Assembly: GCA_963837755.1 (NCBI GenBank) | Contig: CAWIOP010000004.1 | Location: 372,001 to 436,000, forward strand | Source: JADGHX01 sp963837755 | GTDB lineage: Bacteria; Pseudomonadota; Gammaproteobacteria; Steroidobacterales; Steroidobacteraceae | Length of the DNA stretch: 64,000 nucleotides | Reading direction: 5' to 3' | In this document: piece after piece, positions 56,697 through 64,000 of the stretch | Numbering within the stretch: the first letter of the stretch is position 1 | Layout of the letters: the number at the start of each line of letters is the position of its first letter | The notes under the pieces: model-generated | What the model was told of the DNA's origin: nothing | The model's input: only the letters and a program-made list of their open reading frames with translations | Database searches by the model: none | Made by a program: the position numbers and the translations under genes

Positions 56697-57111
56697 TTAA
56701 AGCGTCTCGAGCGCAATGTCCCGAGCACGAAGCACCCCAGGCAAATCCGGGTGGTGCTCGAGTTCGCCAGTACGGTTCACTGTGAGCCGCGCAGTAGCGC
56801 GGTCAAAGATCGCGAAACACTCGCCACCCGTCAGTCTGGAGCGATACCAGATTCCATCCACGTCGACATGCTGTTGATAGATGGCGCGGCTCAGCGCATG
56901 CCCGGCTGAATGATTTCGGGCATGCGCCGCGTCGGTCGGCGCTCCGAGCGTAAGACATCCATCTTCCCGCAGATCCAACATCCGCAGCGGCTCATCGGCT
57001 GTCACCGCAAATTCTACCCAGGCGCGATCCCACAACGATGCGATGGACGACCATTCCAGAAAGGGGTCGTAGCACGGCCTCCACCCGCTCGCGCGGATAG
57101 AGGCGCGTCAT
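56697..57111 (-). pseudogene. RES-domain toxin, N-terminally truncated and frame-disrupted
   Basis: The open part (56697-57035, 112 residues) matches the C-terminal half of RES toxins, NAD+-degrading partners of Xre/MbcA-type antitoxins: PLRMLDLREDGCLTLGAP, ...HALSRAIYQ, DGIWYRSRLTGGECFAIFDRA. The expected start, an ATG overlapping the antitoxin stop (57108-57111), opens a different frame (MTRLYPRERVEAVLRPLSG...) that ends after 39 codons. About half the catalytic domain, including its N-terminal Arg/Tyr residues, is missing, so an active toxin is unlikely. Confidence 0.65.
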
Positions 57112-57650
57112 GTGAAGGCTTCGCCCTCCGCTCGGGCCGCCGCCAGCACCTCAGGGATCAGCCCGGCCTTGAGCGCATCAAGTGGCCGCCGTGGCTTGCG
57201 AAGGAACTGCGACTTTTCGGATAGAAAGCGCCACGCCGCGCGAGGCGCCGAGATGAGTTTGAGCACATCGTCAATGCCCGCGACCAGCTCATTCGGCCCC
57301 ACGATCTGCTCGGCAGGGATCAGAGTGCCCTGTCGCGTGAGGCGCCAGCCAATCAGACGCTTCGCATCAATCCAGTTGTAGACCGTGGCTCTCGAAACGT
57401 GCAGCCGCTTCGCTGCTTCATCGACACCAATCAATTCGCCGGCGGCGGTGCTTGCCGTGCCCTCCACCAAAAAGGGACGCAGCGCGACCGGAATGGACGA
57501 GGCAGCGCGACTTTCTTCCTGGAACCGGGCGGCGAGAGCCTCCAGGGCTGCACCCACCGCGATCTGCGCCTGCTCCGGGTGCAGTTTTATGAACCTGGAC
57601 GCTCCAGGCGAGAGGCGAGGGAGTTTGATCGATGTGCTCGTGACGGACAT
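57108..57650 (-). CDS. Antitoxin-like protein with HTH and MbcA/ParS-type C-terminal domain
   Basis: About 180 residues. The N-terminal part has no clear signature; the centre is an excisionase-like helix-turn-helix (GVDEAAKRLHVSRATVYNWID then a wing), and the C-terminus PRAAWRFLSEKSQFLRKPRRPLDALKAG resembles the toxin-binding domain of Xre/MbcA/ParS antitoxins. Its stop overlaps the ATG of the RES toxin remnant, the normal gene order of this toxin-antitoxin type. It seems intact while its toxin is not. Confidence 0.7.
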   Translation of the reverse strand: MSVTSTSIKLPRLSPGASRFIKLHPEQAQIAVGAALEALAARFQEESRAASSIPVALRPFLVEGTASTAAGELIGVDEAAKRLHVSRATVYNWIDAKRLIGWRLTRQGTLIPAEQIVGPNELVAGIDDVLKLISAPRAAWRFLSEKSQFLRKPRRPLDALKAGLIPEVLAAARAEGEAFT

Positions 57651-57964
57651 GGACGCGGCGCGTTTGCGCATGGAAATCGCTCATGAAGAGCCAGGAGCAC
57701 ACCGTATTCCAGGGTGTCTAAAGTGTCAATTTTGTGCAGTCCTGCGCCCGCCATCTGCGCCGCCGCGTGTGGAGCTAGCAAGCTTCACACGCTTTGTCAC
57801 GCGGAGTACATGGTGCAAATAACAGGGCCAAGACGTTGATCCGAGTTGTGCTGAGGCGCACTCTCGCCGCCCAAACACGACACGGAAGTACTCGTTCAAC
57901 TTCTGTAATGCGGAAGGGAATCTGATCAATCACTGAATTCAAGCGGCGCGTGCCGGTGTGTCAC
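57651..57964. other. Intergenic region without recognised gene
   Basis: Composition is less GC-rich than the rest of the window and no coherent frame, RNA or long repeat was seen. It separates the antitoxin gene from a radC remnant and is probably decayed sequence. Confidence 0.45.
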
Positions 57965-58246
57965 CACCGCACTACGTGGAGCTGTTCCAATGGATGGCGC
58001 CACTGTTCATCCGCGCGAGGTCATGAAGTGCGTGGTGGCGAACCGCGCTCAGGCAGTGATGCTTGTCCACAACCATCCATCCGGAAGCTCGGAGCCGTCG
58101 CTGGCGGACAGGCAGGTCACCGCTCGCATGAAGGCGGCGCTCGCATTCATCGATGTGAAGGTGGTGGATCACCTGATTGTTGGGGAGACGAGTTTGAGAA
58201 AGTGGCGAAGCAGCTCCAGCGGCCCGGGCCAAAGCGAGCCAGGAAG
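57965..58246 (+). pseudogene. RadC (JAB/MPN domain) remnant
   Basis: The central piece reads MDGATVHPREVMKCVVANRAQ..., with the JAMM-type zinc motif MLVHNHPSGSSEPSLADRQVT and a final ALAFIDVKVVDHLIVGE, the core of RadC. The N-terminal helical domain is missing, ELF just before the core is out of frame by a short deletion, and the usual C-terminal FAERGLL is replaced. RadC homologues are often carried by mobile elements. Confidence 0.78.
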
Positions 58247-58377
58247 TGATGCTGGTTTGTCGGATTGAGGGCTCCCCAAACGTCTTATGAGTGTTTCTTC
58301 AACTAGAAACGTCAAACACAGCCTAAATGGAGCGTTGCCGCTATCCGCTCGTTTTCCTGAATCGAAGGAGAAAGCTC

Positions 58378-59088
58378 ATGCCCGCCAACCCCTCGCTCAC
58401 GCCAGCCGCCGAGCTGGCCAGAAAGAACACCGTTCGCTTCCCCAACGAAACCCCCGATTACCGCCGCGCCCGCGAAGCCCTGCTGGCGGAGGAAATCGAG
58501 CTCCGCCGCCACATCGAGCGCGTAGCCGAGCAACGTCGCGCGCTGCCGCCGGGCGGCCAGGTGACGAAGGAGTATCGGTTCCAGGGCGAACGCGGGCCCG
58601 CCACCTTCGCGGACCTGTTCGGCGACAAGCAGACGCTCGTGGTCTACAGCTATATGTTCGGTCCCCAGCGTGAGCGGCCGTGCCCGATGTGCACGTCACT
58701 GCTCAGCGCGTGGGATGGCGAGGCGCGTGACGTCGAGCAACGCGTTGCATTGGCCGTGATTGCGCGCTCACCCATCGAGCGGCTGGTCGCTTTCAAGAAG
58801 GAGCGCGGCTGGCAGAACCTCAAACTCTATTCCGACACCACGGGCGAGTTCAGCCGCGACTATCACGCGATTGCGCCTGACGGCTCAGACAATCCGGCGT
58901 TCGACGTGTTCACACGTCGCGACGGAACCATTCGCCACTTCTGGAGCGGCGAGATGGGCTTCGAGACGGCCGATCCCGGCCAGGATCCGCGTGGCGCGCC
59001 CGACCTCATGCCGATCTGGACCATCCTCGACTCGACGCCGGAAGGCCGCGGGACGGACTGGTATCCCAAGCTCGAATACGGTGCGTGA
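58378..59088 (+). CDS. DUF899 thioredoxin-like protein
   Basis: 236 residues. ATG 58378 has AAGGAG upstream, so the earlier ATG 58327 is rejected. The DUF899 family has a thioredoxin fold with no classical CxxC; visible landmarks are LVVYSYMFGPQRERPCPMCTSLLSAWDGEA-type core containing CPMC, NLKLYSDTTGEFSRDYHA and DVFTRRDGTIRHFWSGEMGF. The related proteins are annotated as thioredoxin family or AhpC/TSA-like; the reaction is unknown. It lies between decayed genes but seems intact. Confidence 0.85.
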   Translation: MPANPSLTPAAELARKNTVRFPNETPDYRRAREALLAEEIELRRHIERVAEQRRALPPGGQVTKEYRFQGERGPATFADLFGDKQTLVVYSYMFGPQRERPCPMCTSLLSAWDGEARDVEQRVALAVIARSPIERLVAFKKERGWQNLKLYSDTTGEFSRDYHAIAPDGSDNPAFDVFTRRDGTIRHFWSGEMGFETADPGQDPRGAPDLMPIWTILDSTPEGRGTDWYPKLEYGA

Positions 59089-59230
59089 GATTCGCGGGCG
59101 CGCGCCTCGCAGGAAACGCGCCGCTGGCCAGTAGCGGCCCGCGTGGCGGGAACCGAAAGCGATCCTGATTCTCGTCGGGCTGCTCGGGCTCTTTGGCGGG
59201 CGGCTGCTCTGCTAGGCGCGGGACCGTCCT

Positions 59231-59393
59231 TCAACTCGCCGATTTCATTTCGGCCGTGAGCTTCTTGTTCTGGGCGACAATGCGCTGAAACACCGGGCGC
59301 GCGGTAAGGCGTTCCTTGTAGGCGCTGAAGGCCGGGCGGGGCTCGAGTTACTTCGTCATTCGGGTTGTGGAAGAACACGATTGTGTCGGACAC
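59231..59393 (-). pseudogene. Glutathione S-transferase remnant
   Basis: A GTG-started SDTIVFFHNPND, the beginning of a GST, is followed after a large internal deletion and a frame change by the C-terminal tail FSAYKERLTARPVFQRIVAQ...EMKSAS. About 150 residues of a normal GST are missing. Confidence 0.65.
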
Positions 59394-59507
59394 GGTGCCT
59401 CCTTGAGCCGCCGTTGCGGGGTTCGCAAGGCGGATGCCCACAAGAGCGGCGGCGACGCTTACGTCATTCGGCGCTGAGCGCCAGCCGATGCCACGCGCCG
59501 CCATGTT

Positions 59508-59699
59508 TTACCATGAATTTGCCGCTGATTCCGCCGCCGCGGGCTGCAGCGAATCGATCACGAGGCCGAGTTTTTCGTCCAGGCGAATCCATGCGTCTGG
59601 CGCCACGCCGTGCGGGCGGTCTGCCGGCAGCGCTTCGATGGCGTGCTGGAAGCTGATGGAGCCGAGTGAGCCGAGGCCGATTGTCGCGAAGGCTTTCAT
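59508..59699 (-). CDS. Small hypothetical protein
   Basis: A 63-residue frame starting MKAFATIGLGSLGSISFQHAI. The N-terminus is mildly hydrophobic; the rest is acidic and Ala-rich. It is not recognised and lies among remnants, so it may be a piece of a larger lost gene. Confidence 0.35.
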   Translation of the reverse strand: MKAFATIGLGSLGSISFQHAIEALPADRPHGVAPDAWIRLDEKLGLVIDSLQPAAAESAANSW

Positions 59700-59729
59700 G
59701 CGTGAGTTTCCTTGTGTGTGTGGTGAAGT

Positions 59730-60950
59730 TCAAACGCCGGCGCTGACGAAGCTCGTGGCGCGGTGGTCGTGGTTATCCAATGGTGTAAGGGCTTCGAGCT
59801 TGCGCCGGTAGACGAGATGTCGCCGTCGGGCGTGATGAACGAGCGGGCGCCACACGCGTGCGGTGAGGCCGTGCCGGATCAGCACATGCCAGAACAGGTT
59901 CGAGCGCTTGTAGAGATAGCTCATCGCCAGATAACCCAGCACGGCTTCGCCGTCATGCGGGCGGCGGCGCCAGATGGAGCGATGAGTGTGGCGGGGTAGG
60001 GCGTGAGGATGTGAAACGTGGCGCACTCGAGCCGGTTCTCTTCGATCCACTCCACGGTGCGCGCGAAGACATCGGGCCCGTCGTGGTCGAAGCCCAGCAC
60101 GAAGCTGCCGTTCACCTGGATGCCGTAGCGGTGAAGGATGGCGACCCGGCGCGCGTAGTCGACCGGCGCGGGCGTCTTCTTGCGCGCGTCGCTTATAGGG
60201 CTGGCCGTCTGCCTGGATCTCTGCCGCCACCTGCTCCGGCGTTCGCATGCGGTAGGGCATGTGCAGGCCGTCGGTGGCGAGATAGCAGAAGCCGCAGCGG
60301 TTGTGGCAGCCGCGCGTGGCGATGAGGCTGGTGGTGGTAAGAAAGGCATTGCGCGGGAGAATGGCGCGGCGAGCGGGCGGGTCGTCGCGGTAGGGGCGTT
60401 TGTAGTCGGCGCTGGTAGTTCGTCTGCAGTGAGCCGCGCTCGACGTCTTCGAGAATCTGCGGTCAAAGCTGCACGCCGTCGCCCATGGCGATGGCGTCGG
60501 CATGCGGGCAGCACTTCGTCGGGGCACGAAAGCACGTGAAGGCCGCCCAGGATGACGATGGCGCCCTGCGCCCTGAACCACGCAGCCAGCTCGAACGCGC
60601 GTCGCGCGAATGTGAGATGCACCGTGATGCCGACAACCTGCGGCAACGGCTTGTTGGGCGGCGGGCCCTGAAGCAGGTTCTCGTCCCAGTAGCGCACCTC
60701 CCAGTCGTGCCGGCGTTGTGGCGGCGACGCTGGTCAGTGCGAGTGTCGGCGTGAGCACGTGCTTGCCGAAGCTGGCGTGCGGATCCTTCGGATAGAACGG
60801 ATTGATCATCAGCGCGTAGCGCGGCTGCGGTGGTGTTGCGCGCGGCGCCAGCGCGGGCACGGAAGCCCCGAGCGCGAGGGCGCAAGTGCGGGCAACGCCT
60901 GGCGGCGTCACCATGTTCTTCGGCGTCCACGGGGTTTTGCGCGTGCGCAT
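59730..60950 (-). pseudogene. B12-binding radical SAM protein, multiply frame-disrupted
   Basis: The N-terminus PRYALMINPFYPKDPHASFGKH and, in other frames, WEVRYWDENLL...VVGITVHLTFARRAFELAAWF...VILGGLHVLSCPDEVLPHADAIAMGDG are a cobalamin-binding domain; GCHNRCGFCYLAT is the radical SAM CxxxCxxC; further frames give VNGSFVLGFDHDGPDVFARTVEWIEENRLECATFHILTPYP-like sequence. At least four frame changes and a short C-terminus are needed to follow it. Homologues methylate or rearrange unreactive carbons. It ends 13 bases before the isoprenyl transferase gene (same strand), so the two may have been one operon. Confidence 0.72.
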
Positions 60951-60963
60951 GAGCTCTTGTCTC

Positions 60964-61656
60964 CTAGCGGCTCTCGGAATTCACTTTGCCGAAGCGACGC
61001 GCGCGGCCGGCATATTCCTCGAGAGCGGCCTGGAATTGCTGCTCGCCGAAGTCGGGCCACAGGCAGTCGGTGAAGTGCAGCTCGGCGTAAGCGCATTCCC
61101 AGAGCAGGAAATCGCTGAGACGCTTTTCGCCGCCGGTGCGGATGAGCAGGTCGACTTCGCCAGCTGGCTGCGCGGAGTGATTCACTTCGTTCAGCAGGCG
61201 ATGGAAGTCCTGCAATGTGAGGGCCTGCGAGCGGCGAACGCGCCGGGCGGCCGCGACGATGCTGTGCTGGGCGGAGTAGTCCACGGCGATACGCAGGTGC
61301 ATGCGGGCGCCGTCGGCGCTCATGCGCTCGCTCTGCTCGATGGCGCGGAGCAGGCTTTCGTCGAGCCGGTCGCGGCGGCCGATCACGTTGATGCGGATGG
61401 ACTGGTCGATGCAGCGTCGCGTTTCCGTGAAGAGATAGCGGCGAAGCAGGAACATGAGGCCATCCACTTCAGTGCGCGGCCGGTCCCAGTTCGCCGCGGA
61501 GAACGCATATAAAGTGAGTGTTTCGATGCCGGCACGCGCGGCGGCTTCCACTGCCGCGCGCACGGCTTTCGCGCCCTCGATGTGGCCCGCGGTGCGCGGC
61601 AGGCCGCGCTGCGCGGCCCAGCGACCGTTTCCATCCATGATGATCGCGACGTGCAT
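60964..61656 (-). CDS. Isoprenyl transferase (Z-prenyl diphosphate synthase, UppS family)
   Basis: Condenses isopentenyl diphosphate into a Z-polyprenyl diphosphate. About 230 residues from ATG 61656; the earlier ATG 61698 adds 14 residues not found in the family. MHVAIIMDGNGRWA holds the catalytic Asp; GHIEGAKAVR, LTLYAFSAANWDRP, LLIRTGGEKRLSDFLLWE and HFTDCLWPDF follow. The main uppS of proteobacteria lies with cdsA, dxr and frr; here there is none, so this is probably a second copy with a special product. Confidence 0.88.
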   Translation of the reverse strand: MHVAIIMDGNGRWAAQRGLPRTAGHIEGAKAVRAAVEAAARAGIETLTLYAFSAANWDRPRTEVDGLMFLLRRYLFTETRRCIDQSIRINVIGRRDRLDESLLRAIEQSERMSADGARMHLRIAVDYSAQHSIVAAARRVRRSQALTLQDFHRLLNEVNHSAQPAGEVDLLIRTGGEKRLSDFLLWECAYAELHFTDCLWPDFGEQQFQAALEEYAGRARRFGKVNSESR

Positions 61657-61716
61657 TGTGTATGGCAGAGCGCTTTGTAATGCAGAGTTAATGCACAAAA
61701 AAATATCGGTGCGCCG

Positions 61717-62118
61717 TTACGCCCGCCGCGTCGCCTTGATGACCGCCTCGATGTGCTCCAGGTAGCGGTGCAGCGCCTTGCGGCCCGTGGGCGTGATTCG
61801 ATATTCGGACTTCGGCCGCCGCCCTTCGAACGACTTGGTGCACTCGAGGTAGCCGGCTTCTTCCAGCTTGCGGGCGTGCGCGCTCAGGTTGCCGTCGCTC
61901 ACGTCGAAGAGTGATTTCAGCTCGTTGAAGGTGAGACGCTCGTTCACCGCGAGCGCGCTCATGAGGCCGAGGCGCACACGTTCATAGACGAGGCGGTCGA
62001 ACCTCGAGTCGTCGCTCGTCTGCGCGGAGCCCGGCACGGGCACCAGTTTTGCCGAGGCTTTCGCTGGTGCGCGCGCGGCTGATTCGCTGCGCCTGGCTGC
62101 CGTGGGTTTACTCGCCAT
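61717..62118 (-). CDS. Winged-helix transcriptional regulator
   Basis: 133 residues: a disordered Ala/Ser-rich N-terminus (~40 residues) and a MarR/ArsR-like winged helix of the HTH_34 type (RLGLMSALAVNERLTFNELKSLFDVSDGNLSAHARKLEEAGY then wing KSEYRITPTGRKAL). Its start overlaps the end of the upstream membrane protein gene by 11 bases. This pairing (regulator plus small membrane protein) suggests it controls its own operon. Confidence 0.84.
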   Translation of the reverse strand: MASKPTAARRSESAARAPAKASAKLVPVPGSAQTSDDSRFDRLVYERVRLGLMSALAVNERLTFNELKSLFDVSDGNLSAHARKLEEAGYLECTKSFEGRRPKSEYRITPTGRKALHRYLEHIEAVIKATRRA

Positions 62119-62737
62119 GGTTGATTCGCCCGATGAGAATGCCAGTGAGAAGATGCAGGGCGCCGAAGCCTGCGCCCAGAGCCCATGTGTGAGCTGCGGC
62201 GGGCAGCGTGAAGGTGACGAGGCCCAGCACGACGAAGATGCCGCCCATGGATGCGATCACCCTCAGATTCCTTGCGCTCGTAACCGTGCTGGCGGAGATG
62301 ACCGCGCAGCCGTAAAGCAGGAGCCACATGCCCGGGATGAGCCGTTCCATCCGGGCCTGCCACAGCACGAACGTGAGCGCCGCGCCCGCGAGCAGCGCGG
62401 GGCACAGGCACAGCAGGAATTTTCTGAAAGGCCCGAAGAGTAGCGTGCTGCCTCGCCGGGTTGCCTGGCGCGCCATGAGCGCGCCGCCGAGCAGGAGCGC
62501 GGCGAACGCGGCAACCAGCCAGATGGCGAGCCACTGACTACCGAATGCTGGAAGCGAGGCGACGCCAGCGGCGACGATGCCGATGCCGCCCATGATGATG
62601 CCCGCCGTGCCCGGCACGGCCAGCGAGCTGGCCGCGTCGATGGACGAGCGGATGTAGGAGAGCGTGCCAAGAGCACGGCTTTCGATGGGCACAGGACGAT
62701 GGGTTCGCATGGAAAGTGCCGCGCTGTCCCTGAGCAT
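62108..62737 (-). CDS. Integral membrane protein, regulator-associated
   Basis: About 209 residues from ATG 62737 (TTG 62773 and ATG 62710 are alternatives) with five or six hydrophobic helices: GTAGIIMGGIGIVAAGVASL, WLAIWLVAAFAALLLGG, FLLCLCPALLAGAALTFV, LIPGMWLLLYGCAVISA, MGGIFVVLGLVTF and a last one near FGALHLLTGILIG. No catalytic motif seen. Overlap with the winged-helix gene implies a functional pair. Confidence 0.75.
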   Translation of the reverse strand: MLRDSAALSMRTHRPVPIESRALGTLSYIRSSIDAASSLAVPGTAGIIMGGIGIVAAGVASLPAFGSQWLAIWLVAAFAALLLGGALMARQATRRGSTLLFGPFRKFLLCLCPALLAGAALTFVLWQARMERLIPGMWLLLYGCAVISASTVTSARNLRVIASMGGIFVVLGLVTFTLPAAAHTWALGAGFGALHLLTGILIGRINHGE

Positions 62738-62883
62738 GGGGCGCACTTTAGGCAGGGGACGGTGGATCGTCAAGTACTCTGCGGCACAGAGTTAAATGGG
62801 CCGGGACTCGTGGCGTGGCGGAAATTACACTGCGCGGATGGTGGCGGAGATATTGAAAGAACTCGTGGGAGCAATGGCGAGCC

Positions 62884-63069
62884 ATGCTGAAGGTGTACGG
62901 ATATGCAGAGTCGATCAACGTTCGCAAAGTGCTGTGGGCTTGCGAAGAGCTCGAATTGCCGTTCGAGCGAGTGCACTGGGGCGGGCGCTTCCGGTCCGTC
63001 ACCGAGCCCGAGTTTCGAGCCCTGAATCCAGCAGGCATGGTTCCCGTGATCGACGACGACGGCGCGTGA
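62884..63069 (+). pseudogene. Glutathione S-transferase N-terminal fragment
   Basis: 61 residues: MLKVYGYAESINVRKVLWACEELE and ALNPAGMVPVIDDDG are the start of a GST; a TGA then ends the frame where the glutathione-binding ESxxI segment should follow. The remaining ~140 residues are absent. Confidence 0.75.
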
Positions 63070-63262
63070 TCGGGCACGTCTGAGGAAAAAGCCGCCCTGA
63101 AGCGCGAAGCCGGGTCGATGCCTCTCGGCGGCTGAGCGCCCGGATGTCAGAGAACATTTCCCCGAAGCCAACAGACAGCGAAGCAATGCGCCGGACGGGC
63201 CGAGCAACGATTGCGGGCCGCGTCGCCACCTGTAGCGCCAGCCCGGGAATTCTCGATAATCG
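63070..63262. other. Intergenic sequence between a GST fragment and the Fic gene
   Basis: No coherent gene or repeat seen. It may hold the missing 5' end of the Fic gene in a decayed form. Confidence 0.35.
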
Positions 63263-64000
63263 GATGGAATTGGATGGACAAATGGAGGGGAATCGACGCG
63301 CATCGAAGGCGCGAAACTCACCGACCGCGAGGTTGAACGGCTTCTCTCGAATATCGAGATCAAAGCCTTCGCGACGCGGGACGAGCAGGAGGTCGCAGGC
63401 TATGCCGAAGTGATGAAAATGATCTTCGAGCGCTGCGACGCCATCGACCTCACGGAAAATCACATCAAGCAACTTCACCGCGACCTTCTGAAGTACTCGA
63501 ACAAAGACCAGCGCCATCGCGGCGAGTACAAGACCCTCGCCAACCACGTCGAGGCTCTGGGGCCGGACGGCAAGAGCCTCGGCGTCGTGTTTGAAACGGC
63601 GACGCCGTTCGATACTCCGCGCCTGATGAGAGAACGGGTCCCGTGGATTCGAAAGAGCCTGCGCGACAAGGACATTCATCCCCTGCTCTGCATCGCCGCC
63701 TTCATCGTCACGTTTCTCGCCATCCATCCTTTTCAGGATGGAAACGGGCGCCTGTCGCGCATTCTGACGACGCTCCTGCTCCTGCGGGCCGGATATGCCT
63801 ACGTGCCTTACAGCTCTCTGGAAAGCGTCATTGAACAGAGCAAGGATTCCTACTATCTCGCCCTGCACCAGACGCAGGGAAAAATCCGCACGAAGAAACC
63901 GGACTGGCAGCCGTGGGTGACGTACTTCCTGACGGCGCTGAAGCAACAAAAAGACCGTCTGGAAAAGAAGATCGAGCGGGAGCGCATCCTGCTCGGCGAT
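63263..64000 (+). CDS. Fic family protein, 5' end damaged, 3' end outside window
   Basis: Fic proteins transfer AMP or other phosphate groups to target proteins. The frame reads STRIEGAKLTDREVERLL, ATRDEQEVAGYAEVM, RGEYKTLANHVEA and the canonical active site HPFQDGNGRLSR near 63735, followed by the helical C-terminus. Upstream the frame is open only from a TAA at 63257 and has no ATG, GTG or TTG before the family domain; pieces of the usual KWRGI leader are in another frame, so a frameshift or truncation at the 5' end is likely. The SxxIEG segment often holds the regulatory or substrate-contacting residues. Confidence 0.78.

Noticed and set aside
57035..57108. Treating the 112-residue RES piece as a complete gene.
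   Set aside because: It lacks the N-terminal half of the domain, and the coupled start codon opens a different frame.

Overview
This window comes from a high-GC (roughly two thirds G+C) Gram-negative bacterium. Class II PyrD with an N-terminal membrane helix, azurin, signal-peptide lipoproteins, a YceH homologue and a DUF6763-type acidic protein point to a gammaproteobacterium, perhaps of the Steroidobacter/Nevskia type. That placement is inferred from gene families only. No rRNA, tRNA, CRISPR array, transposase or integrase was seen.

Layout. (1) 1-13.1 kb, minus strand: one tight operon glgB - glgE - treS/maltokinase - glgX - treZ - treY (treY runs off the window). It combines the GlgE route (trehalose to maltose to maltose-1-phosphate to alpha-glucan), branching and debranching, and the TreY/TreZ route from glucan back to trehalose. 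(2) 13.1-27.3 kb: housekeeping and miscellaneous genes: glycerophosphodiesterase, enoyl-CoA hydratase, pyrD, bacteriohemerythrin, an antitoxin-like regulator without a toxin beside its own perfect inverted repeat, a dehydrogenase, a cupin, a glutathione transferase, a metal-binding-motif lipoprotein, an M49-like peptidase overlapping yceH, and a GGDEF-EAL protein. (3) 27.4-35.1 kb: a GABA-type aminotransferase, a two-subunit molybdenum hydroxylase, a ferredoxin-NADP reductase-like flavoprotein, azurin, tesB and a CpcT/CpeT-like protein. (4) 35.7-43.6 kb: an alpha/beta hydrolase lipoprotein, a FAD-linked 2-hydroxyacid dehydrogenase, a lipid-modification operon (desaturase - flavoprotein - DUF1365 - cyclopropane synthase-like methyltransferase) and htpX. 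(5) 44.9-48.8 kb: proB-proA, an acidic protein and a TPR protein whose ends share a palindrome. (6) 48.8-54.2 kb: a molybdenum cofactor operon moeA - moaA - moaC - mobA/moaD fusion - moaE/moeB/rhodanese fusion, which could supply cofactor for the Mo enzyme in region 3. (7) 54.2-64 kb: a periplasmic protein, an SDR, a BASS-family transporter, then a decaying accessory stretch with remnants of a RES toxin, RadC, two glutathione transferases and a B12-radical SAM protein among intact genes (DUF899, an isoprenyl transferase, a winged-helix regulator with a membrane protein). A Fic gene with a damaged 5' end closes the window.

The most unusual structure is non-coding. Two gene-free stretches (35.12-35.63 kb and 43.72-44.90 kb) are built of long near-perfect inverted repeats. 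Both clusters are bounded by the same inverted end motif, TCGCAGGCG / CGCCTGCGA. The second cluster holds a block of degenerate 21/42-bp (heptad-length) tandem repeats between two opposite-facing copies of a ~125-bp palindromic element.

Several genes (desaturase, htpX, moaA, moaC) are broken only by single-base indels whose correction restores well-conserved family sequence. These look more like assembly errors than decay, and product calls there assume the corrected frame.
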